Shown piece after piece: positions 33,768 to 42,972 of a stretch of 50,045 nucleotides of DNA. Position numbers and translations under genes: made by a program. The first letter of the stretch is position 1; every line of letters begins with the position of its first letter. The notes beneath the pieces were generated by a model that was given only the letters and a program-made list of their open reading frames with translations, did not search any database and had not been told where the DNA came from. The DNA is from JAVZLQ01 sp049972525 (GTDB lineage Archaea; Thermoproteota; Bathyarchaeia; Bathyarchaeales; Bathycorpusculaceae): positions 1 through 50,045 of the forward strand of contig JBMFKI010000011.1 in NCBI GenBank assembly GCA_049972525.1, in the 5' to 3' direction.

Positions 33768-35138
33768 ATGGGGGAATTCGAGAAGCTTGAAGACTTCATT
33801 TTTGAGAAAATGTCTGCAACACATTTGCCAGGCTTAAGCATAGCTGCAGTTAAAGATGGTGAGGTAATTTACAGTAGAGGATTCTGTTTTAGAGATTTGG
33901 AGTATGGTCTTAGAGCTACTCCAGAAACATTGTATGGTGTAGGTTCCGTGACAAAATCTTTCACGGCATTATCCATAATGCAACTTGTGGAAAAAGGAAA
34001 ACTGAGCCTAGACGACGACGTTAGCAAGCATATCCAGTTAAAACTCGAACCAATGGGCATTCCGGCAAAAATATGGCATTTACTCTGTCACGCGTCTGGA
34101 GTGCCTGCACTTGCCTACGCCGAGGCTGTTATCCGTTATCTAACAGGGTCGGGTGATAAGTGGATTCCAATAGCGAGCCATGAGGACATGATCACATTTA
34201 TGAGGGAAGCTAACGATTGGGCTTTAGCTAGGCCGGGAGAAAGATGGTTCTACCTAAATGAGGGCTATGTGCTTTTGGGCTATATGATCGAGAAGCTTTC
34301 TGGGATGAGCTACGATGGCTATGTTAAAGAAAAAATATTGAAGCCGCTGGGAATGAGTAGAAGTTTCTTCAGAAGGGAGGATGTGGAAGCAGATCCAAAT
34401 GTGGCTGTACCATATATAATTACTAGAGACGGCGAAGTAAAGAAGTCTGTACATCCATACGGCGTTTACGCTGATGGTGGGCTAATCAGCAACGTCTTAG
34501 ACTTAGCCAGATACTTGATAATGTATCTTAACCGTGGAAGCTATGAAGGTGCAACCTTGCTTTCACCAGAAAGCATAGAAGAGATGGAAAAGCCGCGTGT
34601 GCCACTACCACTTCAAGTTTTTGGTGGAGAATCATATGGCTATGGCTTGATGATTAACCCAAACTTTTTCGGCGAAAAACTAGTAGGTCACGGAGGTTCC
34701 GTTTTGGTATACACCGCCTACATTGGATATATGCCTAAAAAGAAAGTCGGAATAGCAATCCTTGCAAACGGAAGCGGATACCCACTATCGCAAATGGGCC
34801 TTTACGGGCTAGCGTTAATGATCGGCGAAAACCCAGAAAATCTTCCATTCGTGAAAAATGAGAAAACTTGCGATTTACTAACTGGGCTTTATGAAACCTA
34901 TAAAGGAGCAATGAAAGCGCAAGTAGTCAGCAAAGGAGGCATACTGCAATTAGAGGTCAAAGATAGGTATACGGATATGACGGTTGCGTTAATACCTGAA
35001 AACGTAGAAGGCAACGTTAAAAGGTTCTACGCCATTCAGTCAGGCGGCAAACTCCCAATAGAATTCATTGTTGACGGAAACAAAGTGGATCTAATCTACG
35101 AGAGGTACAGGCTTAAAAAAGTGGGCAGCATAAGCTGA
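33768..35138 (+). CDS. Serine hydrolase of the beta-lactamase / class C penicillin-binding protein family
   Basis: The 456-residue protein has the three catalytic motifs: SVTK (S-x-x-K) in GVGSVTKSFTALSIMQL, Y-L-N in WFYLNEGYVLLGY and H-G-G in VGHGGSVLVYTAYIGY. A small C-terminal domain of about 100 residues follows. It has no signal peptide, so it may act in the cytoplasm on peptides or esters rather than on the cell wall, which archaea of this type lack. It starts at ATG 33768. Confidence 0.9.
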   Translation: MGEFEKLEDFIFEKMSATHLPGLSIAAVKDGEVIYSRGFCFRDLEYGLRATPETLYGVGSVTKSFTALSIMQLVEKGKLSLDDDVSKHIQLKLEPMGIPAKIWHLLCHASGVPALAYAEAVIRYLTGSGDKWIPIASHEDMITFMREANDWALARPGERWFYLNEGYVLLGYMIEKLSGMSYDGYVKEKILKPLGMSRSFFRREDVEADPNVAVPYIITRDGEVKKSVHPYGVYADGGLISNVLDLARYLIMYLNRGSYEGATLLSPESIEEMEKPRVPLPLQVFGGESYGYGLMINPNFFGEKLVGHGGSVLVYTAYIGYMPKKKVGIAILANGSGYPLSQMGLYGLALMIGENPENLPFVKNEKTCDLLTGLYETYKGAMKAQVVSKGGILQLEVKDRYTDMTVALIPENVEGNVKRFYAIQSGGKLPIEFIVDGNKVDLIYERYRLKKVGSIS

Positions 35139-35224
35139 GTGCACTTCACAGGGAAGCTGTCTTCTCTTGTGCTACCTTTAGTCCAAGTTCCAGTCAAATT
35201 GTGCGCGCAATAATGATGGCGAAA

Positions 35225-35728
35225 TCAGCGTATCTGCATAAACCTTTTTTGTATTTCTATTATGGCTTTACTGTTCGTTGCTTTCATATAGCTTTCAAGG
35301 CGTTCTTTGTTTATCTCTATAAATGTGTGTCCCCACTTGAAAATTGACAGGAGTCTATAGGCTTCTTCTTTGAATCCAGCTATGTAAAGCGCTGCGGCTA
35401 ACGCTTCAACTGTGCTAAGTTTTGTTGGGCTTCCAAAGTTAACAGGGTTTCCAGCAATTAGATATGGTAAACATCGTGATGTTCCCCTTACAGTTTTTGT
35501 TAATGGCTTTTCAGCGTGTTCCCAGCTAAAATCTAGCGCTGCGAGCCCAAACTTTTCCATTCTTGTCTTGTCGGCTGGTGAAAAGGCGATTTCTGCGAAA
35601 GGGTTTAGGATAACAGCTCTCTTTGGCAAGAATCTGATTTTGTGCACAACCTCTACTAGACCATGACGTTTAAGCTTCAACGCAGTACACTTCTTTGGGT
35701 CACACTGTCCAGCATGATAAACGACAAT
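35225..35728 (-). CDS. tsr3: Tsr3-type rRNA aminocarboxypropyltransferase, non-canonical start likely
   Basis: Tsr3 transfers the aminocarboxypropyl group of AdoMet onto small-subunit rRNA. The body includes TRMEKFGLAALDFSWEHAEK and RCLPYLIAGNPVNFGSPTKL. The conserved N-terminus YHAGQCDPKKCTALKLKRHG is encoded upstream of the first ATG/GTG/TTG in frame (TTG at 35680), and between it and the preceding in-frame stop only non-standard starts exist. The ATT at 35728, right after the nnr stop codon and 6 nt after AGG, is my best guess. A sequence error is the alternative. Confidence 0.8.
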   Translation of the reverse strand: MVVYHAGQCDPKKCTALKLKRHGLVEVVHKIRFLPKRAVILNPFAEIAFSPADKTRMEKFGLAALDFSWEHAEKPLTKTVRGTSRCLPYLIAGNPVNFGSPTKLSTVEALAAALYIAGFKEEAYRLLSIFKWGHTFIEINKERLESYMKATNSKAIIEIQKRFMQIR

Positions 35729-35729
35729 C

Positions 35730-37265
35730 TTAACCTGTTTTTGTAACAGTTCTGCGCACCTTCAAGTGGCACATTGGGTCGTTCAAAACAAGCGGAATCT
35801 TTTCAATAAGATCTGTTGCGACCATGTGGAAACCTTTCTCCTCAAAAACAAGGTCTCCAGCCGCGCCATTCACAAATGCTCCAGCAACAGCAGCTTCGAA
35901 AGGTTCTACTCCCTGAGCTAGAAAAGCTCCAGCTATGCCTGAAAGTACGTCTCCAGTTCCGCCGACAGTCATGCCTGGGTTTCCGGTAAAGTTAAGCTTG
36001 AAACGTTTTTCACTGGCTATTATGTCAACTGGACCTTTTAGGAGGATTACCGAGCCAAGCTCCGCAGCTGTTTTTTGTACTTCAGAAATTTTTTCGACTT
36101 GTATTTCTGGCAGTTTTTTGCCGGTCAGTACGGCGTATTCCCCAGCATGTGGAGTTAAAACAAATGGTGCGTTAATTTTGTGTTTAAATTCTGCGAAAGC
36201 CTTTAAGCCGTCAGCGTCCAGAAGCAGCGGCTTCTTTAAAGCTTCAGTGGTTTCCATCAAAAGTTTTACGGTTTCTCTTGTTTCAGGATGCAAACCTAGA
36301 CCTGGACCGAGAACAATGGCGTTTGCTTTTTCTATGTATGTTTTTAGGGCTGGTATGTTGCCCATGTTTAAGTGTCTTCCTTCAAGCTTTATGGTTATCA
36401 GGTCTGGCGATATAGCTGAAATTGCGTAGGCTGTTTTCTCCGGCGCTGCCACGTAGGCTAAATCAACGCCCGTGCGCAATGCAGCAAACGCAACAAGTGC
36501 TGGAGCACCTGAAAATGTTTCACTTCCGCCGATTACTAGCAAGCGTCCAAAATCCCCTTTATGTGATTCCGATGGTCTTGGTTTGACAGTGAGTAAAACA
36601 TCGCCTGGACCAGCGAAATTTTCCAACTCTTTCGGGATTCCTATGTCTTTTACGATAAGTTCGCCAACATAGTCCTTTGCGTTTTCTAGCCCCATTTTTG
36701 TTTTGTGGAACGTTATTGTTAAATTCGCCTTCACGGCTTCGCCTAAAACTTCCCCAGTGTCAGCGTCTATCCCAGTTGGGATGTCCACTGCAACCCTAAA
36801 AGCGTTAGTTGCGTTAATTTTCTGGACAAGCTGCAGGATTGGCGGTCGAAGTTTTCCTTTTGTTCCCGTTCCAAGCAGCGCATCTATCACTATTTCTGCG
36901 TTTACTTCTGGAATTAGAGTGCTGTCACGAGTTTCATGAACCGTTATGCTTCCTTTTAGGGGTTGTATCGCCGCCCAATTTTTTAGGGCAGCATCATCAG
37001 AAATTTCCTCAGCCTTTCCAGCGAGAATAACAATCACTTTAAAACCCATCGCAGATAGGTGCCGCGCCGCTACAAAACCGTCCCCTCCATTTCCGCCTAA
37101 ACCGCAGAAAACTGCAACTTTCTTTTCCGCTGTAAACCTTGATGTAACTTCGTAAGCTATGCTTCTTCCAGCGTTTTCCATCAGTTGAAGCCTCGATATG
37201 CCAAAATACTCCGCGTTAGCCTCAAGAGCTCGCATCTCGCGGCTTGTTATGAAATTTTTCTCCAT
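35730..37265 (-). CDS. nnr: Bifunctional NAD(P)HX epimerase / ADP-dependent dehydratase
   Basis: Nnr repairs hydrated NADH and NADPH. The N-terminal epimerase domain (to about residue 215) has FCGLGGNGGDGFVAARHLSA and IDALLGTGTKGKLRPP. The C-terminal kinase-like dehydratase domain has GDFGRLLVIGGSETFSGAPA, LTPHAGEYAVLTGK and the catalytic NPGMTVGGTGDVLSGIAGAF. The 511-residue length is the usual fused form. Its stop codon lies directly next to the start of Tsr3, so the pair is translationally coupled. Confidence 0.95.
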   Translation of the reverse strand: MEKNFITSREMRALEANAEYFGISRLQLMENAGRSIAYEVTSRFTAEKKVAVFCGLGGNGGDGFVAARHLSAMGFKVIVILAGKAEEISDDAALKNWAAIQPLKGSITVHETRDSTLIPEVNAEIVIDALLGTGTKGKLRPPILQLVQKINATNAFRVAVDIPTGIDADTGEVLGEAVKANLTITFHKTKMGLENAKDYVGELIVKDIGIPKELENFAGPGDVLLTVKPRPSESHKGDFGRLLVIGGSETFSGAPALVAFAALRTGVDLAYVAAPEKTAYAISAISPDLITIKLEGRHLNMGNIPALKTYIEKANAIVLGPGLGLHPETRETVKLLMETTEALKKPLLLDADGLKAFAEFKHKINAPFVLTPHAGEYAVLTGKKLPEIQVEKISEVQKTAAELGSVILLKGPVDIIASEKRFKLNFTGNPGMTVGGTGDVLSGIAGAFLAQGVEPFEAAVAGAFVNGAAGDLVFEEKGFHMVATDLIEKIPLVLNDPMCHLKVRRTVTKTG

Positions 37266-37394
37266 ACCCTTGACCTAATAGCTTAATACTTAAAACAAGA
37301 GATAAGCCTATCCTTTGCTTTAGCGGCGGCACATGCTCAAATTTCAGTAAAATATTTTAATGTATAATGCTAAGATTAAATGAGGAGATTTAAG

Positions 37395-37634
37395 ATGCCT
37401 ACAGCCTTTGTGTTGATAAACACCGAGATTGGTTCAGAAGCGGATGTACTGAGGGACTTGAAGAAAGTTGAGGGTGTTGAGGAAGCCTTCGCGGTCTACG
37501 GCGTTTACGACATAATTGCAAGAGTTAAGGCGGACACTATGGATAAGCTTAAGGAAATAGTCACGTGGCGTGTTAGAAGGCTTGACAAGGTTAGGTCAAC
37601 ATTAACAATGATTGTTGTAGAGGAGCCTAAATAG
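37395..37634 (+). CDS. Stand-alone Lrp/AsnC ligand-binding (RAM) domain protein
   Basis: The 79-residue protein is a single RAM domain without the DNA-binding helix-turn-helix: MPTAFVLINTEIGSEADVLR, then EAFAVYGVYDIIARVKADTM. Such proteins bind amino acids and can partner with full-length Lrp regulators. The ATG at 37395 follows GAGGAG at 37381-37386; the upstream ATG at 37380 overlaps this Shine-Dalgarno and is not preferred. TiaS follows on the same strand. Confidence 0.88.
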   Translation: MPTAFVLINTEIGSEADVLRDLKKVEGVEEAFAVYGVYDIIARVKADTMDKLKEIVTWRVRRLDKVRSTLTMIVVEEPK

Positions 37635-37710
37635 CACAATTCTTTCTCCTTTTTATCCAAAAACCCTTTTTATTAGATAATTTTCCAGTTTGCTAGCGAA
37701 TGGGCTGCGC

Positions 37711-39051
37711 ATGTCTTCAACTTTGATGCATGTGGGACTGGACGATACGGACTCAACAAGACGAGGCTGCACAACATATGTTACCGCTGTTCTAGTGGAG
37801 AAACTGCAAAAATTCGGCGTTGAATTCGTTGATTACCCAAACCTTGTTAGGTTAAACCCTAACGTTCCATGGAAAACCCGTGGAAACGGCGCGCTATGTT
37901 TAAGGGTAAAATACAATGAAAATGTTGAGGAAAGAGTAAAAGAAACGGTCATAAGCACCGTTGAGGAGTTCGCAGACCTCCAATTTAAGGGCACAGATCC
38001 TGGCATAGTGTTTTTTAAGGGCGCTAAAATTCCGAGGGCTGTTAAAGTTTTTGCCAAAAACACTATAACTGGAATCGTAACCATGAAAGAAGCTTTAAAG
38101 TTAATAAAAAAGTTTGCCGCCGAGGCTCTGGGATACAATAGTGGCAGAGGTATCATTGGCGGTTTAGCTGCTGTCGGCGAAACGCTCGATGGTGATCATA
38201 CATATGAAATTTTGGCTTACAGAATGCCCGAAAATTATGGTTCCAAGAGAATGGTGGACGAGGAATCCATTTTTAAAATGGATAGGGCAACTGCGCCATA
38301 TACGTTTAACAACGTTGATTTAGAAAAGCATAGAATAATAATTACTCCACATGGTCCAGATCCGATTCTTTTCGGTATACGTGGCGAAACTCCTGAAATT
38401 GTTAAGAAAGCTTTTGCCATGGTTAAGCCGCTTGAACCTATCGAGCGTTGGGTTATTTTCAGAACAAATCAGGGAACGGACGCGCACTTAAAGAGAGTTA
38501 AGATGCTATGCGAGATTAAGCCTCATCGTCCAGTCATCGCTAGAGGTGTGGTTTCTGCAAATCCAAAGATTGTTCCGAGGAGGCATGTGATTTTTCAAGT
38601 TAAGGATGAAAGTGCGGTTGTGGATTGTGCGGCTTATGAGCCAACTGGAACTTTACGTAAAATTGCAAGAAAATTGATTGCAGGAGACCTTGTTGAGGTC
38701 TATGGTGGTATTCGCCGTTCAGAAGGCAACCGCCCACTAACCATAAACCTTGAGAAAATTCGTGTACTAAAGCTGGCACCAAAAACTCTTTACCAAAATC
38801 CAGCATGCCCAAATTGTGGCAAGAGGCTTAAATCCATGGGGAAAAACAAGGGCTTCAGATGTGATGATTGCTGCTCACGTTTTGTTAACCTTAAGAAAGT
38901 TGAAATTAAAGCCAAGCGTGAAATAAGAAGAGGTTTGTATATAACCTCAACGCGGTCGCAGAGGCATCTAACAAAGCCAGCAGAGCGTTATGGAATGGAG
39001 AAGCCTAGAGGAGCAGCTGTTAGGCTGATTGGCGATTGGCATTTTCCCTAA
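37711..39051 (+). CDS. tiaS: tRNA(Ile2) 2-agmatinylcytidine synthetase TiaS
   Basis: TiaS attaches agmatine to C34 of tRNA-Ile(CAU) so that it reads AUA. Landmarks are HVGLDDTDSTRRGCTTYV at the start, a middle kinase-like region with NSGRGIIGGLAAVGETLDGD, an OB-fold-like segment and a C-terminal zinc ribbon CPNCGKRLKS ... CDDC. About 447 residues, typical length. The ATG at 37711 (MSSTLMHVGL) is preferred over the TTG at 37690. Confidence 0.95.
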   Translation: MSSTLMHVGLDDTDSTRRGCTTYVTAVLVEKLQKFGVEFVDYPNLVRLNPNVPWKTRGNGALCLRVKYNENVEERVKETVISTVEEFADLQFKGTDPGIVFFKGAKIPRAVKVFAKNTITGIVTMKEALKLIKKFAAEALGYNSGRGIIGGLAAVGETLDGDHTYEILAYRMPENYGSKRMVDEESIFKMDRATAPYTFNNVDLEKHRIIITPHGPDPILFGIRGETPEIVKKAFAMVKPLEPIERWVIFRTNQGTDAHLKRVKMLCEIKPHRPVIARGVVSANPKIVPRRHVIFQVKDESAVVDCAAYEPTGTLRKIARKLIAGDLVEVYGGIRRSEGNRPLTINLEKIRVLKLAPKTLYQNPACPNCGKRLKSMGKNKGFRCDDCCSRFVNLKKVEIKAKREIRRGLYITSTRSQRHLTKPAERYGMEKPRGAAVRLIGDWHFP

Positions 39052-39055
39052 TGGC

Positions 39056-39295
39056 CTAGTTTTCTTGAACTTTGAAGATTTCACACAGCAATCTGTAGAG
39101 CTCGTCGCCGCCTTCAACCCTTGAAAACATATCTTTTTCTGCTTTTAATACTCGTCCAACAGCTTGGTATGTTTGCTTCCATTCAAGCTCTCTCCACATC
39201 ATGCGGTAGTTTTTAAGTTCAATCCAAGCTCGGAAAATTAGGACGGCGAACATACCTAGAGTTAGCATCAAGTTTAACAAGTATAGCATCTCCAA
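39056..39295 (-). CDS. Small membrane-anchored hypothetical protein
   Basis: The 79-residue protein has one N-terminal membrane helix (LYLLNLMLTLGMFAVLIFRA) followed by a charged helical tail (YRMMWRELEWKQTYQAVGRV). Not recognised. It is convergent with TiaS (4 bp apart) and divergent from the FUN14 gene, so it is probably real but of unknown role. Confidence 0.55.
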   Translation of the reverse strand: MEMLYLLNLMLTLGMFAVLIFRAWIELKNYRMMWRELEWKQTYQAVGRVLKAEKDMFSRVEGGDELYRLLCEIFKVQEN

Positions 39296-39397
39296 CCATT
39301 CCGTGGCTTTTCACCTCCAATATGGCTAGACGCCCTTTTTCCCTATCTTTTGCGAAATCATTAAATCAAACTTGCGATATTTGCTATGTGAATGCGG

Positions 39398-39706
39398 ATG
39401 AGCGAGCTAATTTCGCCTCTGGTTTACCAGCTTGGTATAGGTGGAATAGGTGGCTTTATAGTTGGGTTCGCCTTAAAGAAACTAAGTAAACTCATAATGG
39501 TGCTGATCGGACTGTTTGTAATCGCCCTAATCTACCTTAGCACCCAAGGGATAATCAACATAAATTATAGCGCACTTTTTACAGCTGTTAGTAGCCTTTT
39601 TGGATTGGCTGGCGAAGCCTTCTCTTGGCTTGTGCGTGTTATATCGCTTATGCCGTTCGTTGGAAGTTTTATCGTTGGTTTTCTGTTAGGTTTTAAGCTC
39701 GGCTAG
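39398..39706 (+). CDS. FUN14 family membrane protein
   Basis: The protein has 102 residues with three hydrophobic stretches. Glycine-rich GIGGIGGFIVGFALKKLSKL is the family signature, followed by a second helix LIMVLIGLFVIALIYLSTQG and a C-terminal FVGSFIVGFLLGFKLG. The function in archaea is unknown; eukaryotic FUNDC1 is a mitophagy receptor. The ATG at 39398 is chosen over one at 39392. AlaRS starts 21 bp downstream. Confidence 0.85.
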   Translation: MSELISPLVYQLGIGGIGGFIVGFALKKLSKLIMVLIGLFVIALIYLSTQGIININYSALFTAVSSLFGLAGEAFSWLVRVISLMPFVGSFIVGFLLGFKLG

Positions 39707-39727
39707 CCTTTTAGCGAAATAGTTTAA

Positions 39728-42571
39728 ATGCTTGTGCATCCTTTAGAGGCTATTTCGGAGTGTTCGGAGTTGAAGTTTACCGAGGAAGAGTATAATGTTC
39801 CTTTCTTCAAGGAGTTTGGCTACGTTAGGAAGTTATGTCCCAAATGTGGCAAATATTTTTGGACGCAGAATCTAAGCCAAGAAACTTGTGGCGAGGCAAG
39901 TTCTGAAGAGTGTGCCTTCTACACTTTTATAAACAACCCACCGACAAAGAAGAGTTATAGCCTACGCGAGATGCGTGAAGCCTTTCTTTCATTCTTTGAG
40001 AAGCGTGGACACACGCGGATAAAGCCATATCCAGTTGTAGCACGGTGGAGAGACGACATCTATCTAACGCACGCGAGCATAATAGACTTTCAACCATACG
40101 TAACCAACGGGATTGCACCGCCACCAGCCAACCCTCTTGTGATTTCGCAGCCTTGTATAAGGCTTGTTGACATAACCAACACTGGACCAACATTTGGCAG
40201 ACACTTAACAATCTTCGAGATGGGAGGCGCACATGCATTCAACTATCCCGACAGGGAGATTTACTGGAAAGACCAGACTGTGCGCTATCATCATGAGTGG
40301 GCTACAGAGGAATTAGGTGTGAAACCCGAAGAAATCGTTTACAAAGAGGAAGTTTGGTCTGGAGGCGGAAACGCTGGACCATGCTTAGAAGTCATAATAA
40401 GAGGGTTAGAAGTTGCTACGCTGGTTTTTATGCAATACAAGGTTGTGGACGGTGAATTTGTCAAACTACCAATAAGAACTGTTGATCCAGGGTATGGCAT
40501 AGACCGTTACACTTGGCTTTCTCAAGGTGTGTTAAGCGGCTTTCACGCGGTTTATGGTGACTTGCTTGATAAAATATTCCTGATTGCTGGAATAACCCAT
40601 ATTGATAGGAACTTACTCCGTAAAGTTGCCGAGGTTTCTGGACTGGTAAGTCTAGATAAAACTGCAAGCAGACTGGAATTCAGGAAGCGTGAAGCAAGCT
40701 TAATTGGAGCAGATATTAACGAGTTAGACAAGTTTCTTGCCCCAATCGAAAACGCGTTTGCAGTTGCAGACCACACAAAATGCTTATGCTTTATGCTTTC
40801 AGAAGGTGTTGTTCCATCAAACATCCAAGAAGGCTATTTGGCGCGACTAGTGTTCCGCAGAATCTATAGACTATTACGAATGCTGGGCATACCAGACAAA
40901 TTATATGATATTGTCGATATGCAAATCAACCACTGGTCACACGACTTTCCGCATTTGGGGGAAATGCGCAACGAAATCATGGAAATCATCGCTGTGGAAG
41001 AAGAAAAATACGAGGAAACGATAAAACGTGGTGAAGGAATGGTTAAGCGCATATCCGGCGAGTTGAAGGCAAAAAACCAGAGCGAAATTCCAGCTGAAAC
41101 CCTAATAGAACTTTATGATTCCCACGGGCTTCCGCCGGAAATTGTCCAGTTAACAGCTGAAAAGGAAGGTTTAAAAGTAAATGTTCCAGAAAACTTCTAT
41201 ACCTTAATCGCGCAAAAGCATTTGCAAGCATCCAAAAAGGTAGAAGAAGAAAAACCGCGAGAGCGATTGGAAATCGAAGTGACGCATCTCCCAGAAACAG
41301 AACCCCTATACTACAAAGACCAGTACATGCGAGAATTTGAAGCGAAGGTTATCAAAGTGATAAACAGCGAGTATGTCGTCCTCGACAAGACATGCTTCTA
41401 CCCGGAGGGAGGGGGTCAACCAGCAGATAGTGGCTATCTGGAGGTCAACGGAGAAAAAATTGAAGTTGTCGACGTTCAAAAGGTTGGCAAAGTAATAGTT
41501 CACAGAATAAGTGGCGCAGCAGTCCCAAAGGAAGGCACCAACGTCAGGGGCGTTATTGACTGGGAAAAGCGGTACGCTCTGATGAAGGCGCACACTGCAA
41601 CCCACTTAATTAATGGCGCTGCAAGGCGTGTTCTCGGGCAGCACGTTTGGCAATTTGGAACACAAAAGGGGACTGAAAGCTCTAGGCTGGACATTTCACA
41701 CCATCGCAGATTAACACACGAAGAAGTGCACAAAATAGAGATTCTTGCAAACCAGGCGGTTCTACAAAACATGCCCGTGGAAACAAGGTGGATGCCGAGA
41801 AGTGAAGCTGAAAGCCTTTACGGTTTTAGACTATATCAAGGCGGAGCTGTTCCAAGCAAAGAAATCCGTGTTGTAGCAACAGGCGACTGGGATGTTGAAG
41901 CATGCGCTGGAACCCACATAAAAAGCACAGGTGAAATAGGCTTCATAAAAATAGTTCATTCTGAGCGAGTTCAAGACGGCGTTGAAAGGCTCATTTACTC
42001 CATTGGGGTTCAAGCCCTAAAAAAAGTTCAGGAAGAGGAAAAACTACTATGGAAGCTTTCAGAAATTCTTAACGCGCCCCTAGAAAAGTTGGATAAGACT
42101 GCTGAAAGACTTGTAAGAGAATTAAAGGAGGCAAACGCTGAAAGGAGACGTCTCATCAAGGAGTTGGCTGCAAAGGAAAGCACTGTCATAGGCGAAGAAC
42201 ATGCTGAAGAAGCTGAAACCATAGGCGACGTGAAAATAGTTTTGCGTGATTTCGGTGAATCCACAGATGTTGACCGCATGGTTCAAACAGCAAGCGAAAT
42301 AATCAAAAAAGACGGAAATACAACTGCGATTTTCTACGGGGCTGATGAGAAAAGCGCTAGAATCATGGTTATGGCTGGAAAAGGCGCACTTGAGAAAGGT
42401 GTGAACGCTCATGAAATAGTGCGAGAGGCATCGGCAATACTTGGCGGAGGAGGCGGTGGAAAACCAAACTTCGCCCAAGGCGGAGGAACGCAAATCGAGA
42501 AACTTCAAGAGGCAGTAAAAAAGGCTAAAGAAATTTTAGAGAAGCAACTGAAACATCCCATGTCAAGCTGA
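39728..42571 (+). CDS. alaS: Alanyl-tRNA synthetase, archaeal type
   Basis: AlaRS charges tRNA-Ala. The 947-residue protein opens with the archaeal zinc-ribbon extension (KLCPKCGKYFW), then the class II catalytic core (THASIIDFQPYVTNGIAPPP, RHLTIFEMGGAHAF). The editing domain has HTATHLINGA and CAGTH, the zinc ligands that clear mischarged Ser/Gly. The C-Ala domain ends in ILGGGGGGKPNFAQGGG. Complete. Confidence 0.97.
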   Translation: MLVHPLEAISECSELKFTEEEYNVPFFKEFGYVRKLCPKCGKYFWTQNLSQETCGEASSEECAFYTFINNPPTKKSYSLREMREAFLSFFEKRGHTRIKPYPVVARWRDDIYLTHASIIDFQPYVTNGIAPPPANPLVISQPCIRLVDITNTGPTFGRHLTIFEMGGAHAFNYPDREIYWKDQTVRYHHEWATEELGVKPEEIVYKEEVWSGGGNAGPCLEVIIRGLEVATLVFMQYKVVDGEFVKLPIRTVDPGYGIDRYTWLSQGVLSGFHAVYGDLLDKIFLIAGITHIDRNLLRKVAEVSGLVSLDKTASRLEFRKREASLIGADINELDKFLAPIENAFAVADHTKCLCFMLSEGVVPSNIQEGYLARLVFRRIYRLLRMLGIPDKLYDIVDMQINHWSHDFPHLGEMRNEIMEIIAVEEEKYEETIKRGEGMVKRISGELKAKNQSEIPAETLIELYDSHGLPPEIVQLTAEKEGLKVNVPENFYTLIAQKHLQASKKVEEEKPRERLEIEVTHLPETEPLYYKDQYMREFEAKVIKVINSEYVVLDKTCFYPEGGGQPADSGYLEVNGEKIEVVDVQKVGKVIVHRISGAAVPKEGTNVRGVIDWEKRYALMKAHTATHLINGAARRVLGQHVWQFGTQKGTESSRLDISHHRRLTHEEVHKIEILANQAVLQNMPVETRWMPRSEAESLYGFRLYQGGAVPSKEIRVVATGDWDVEACAGTHIKSTGEIGFIKIVHSERVQDGVERLIYSIGVQALKKVQEEEKLLWKLSEILNAPLEKLDKTAERLVRELKEANAERRRLIKELAAKESTVIGEEHAEEAETIGDVKIVLRDFGESTDVDRMVQTASEIIKKDGNTTAIFYGADEKSARIMVMAGKGALEKGVNAHEIVREASAILGGGGGGKPNFAQGGGTQIEKLQEAVKKAKEILEKQLKHPMSS

Positions 42572-42667
42572 TGCTCTTTTTAATTTAGTCCTGATAATTC
42601 GGCGAAATTTTTATAACTTTAACATGAAAAATAATCAGAAAACTGATACTTCGAGGCTTCGGTTAGT

Positions 42668-42859
42668 ATGGTTAACTTAAACAAGACTGATACACTCATA
42701 ATTGAGGCGTTGAAGAACTCCGCTAAAGACTTGACGCTTGCTGAAATTGCTGAAAAAACAGGGTTGCCTGAAAAGAGGGTTTTCACATCTCTGCGTAAAC
42801 TGTTTGAAAATGAGCTAGTTGACTGCGAAAATAGGCGTTATAGGCTTACTAAAAAGTAA
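42668..42859 (+). CDS. Small winged-helix DNA-binding protein
   Basis: The 63-residue protein is a single helix-turn-helix/winged-helix unit: KTDTLIIEALKNSAKDLTLA, then EIAEKTGLPEKRVFTSLRKL and a short wing RRYRLTKK. It has no ligand domain. TTTTTATAAC at about 42610-42619 is a fitting TATA box. It sits between AlaRS and LeuRS on the same strand and may be a local regulator, though nothing shows its target. Confidence 0.8.
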   Translation: MVNLNKTDTLIIEALKNSAKDLTLAEIAEKTGLPEKRVFTSLRKLFENELVDCENRRYRLTKK

Positions 42860-42972
42860 AATATTAAAGCAAGTTAGCCATGTATATTCTTTGGTGTTTA
42901 AAGTGAGGGACAGCGTTCTCCACGGATAAAGGCAAAACATTTAATACCCCTCAACCCAATTCAAAAAGTTTT
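42860..42972 (+). promoter_or_regulatory. Leader and promoter region of leuS
   Basis: CATTTAATACCCC at 42938-42950 resembles a TATA element; transcription would begin at about 42969, making the leuS transcript nearly leaderless at the ATG at 42973. The rest of the region shows no obvious hairpin or T-box-like element. Confidence 0.35.

Noticed and set aside
42860..42972. Riboswitch or T-box in front of leuS
   Set aside because: No convincing stem structure or conserved motif, and the TATA-like element suggests an almost leaderless transcript.
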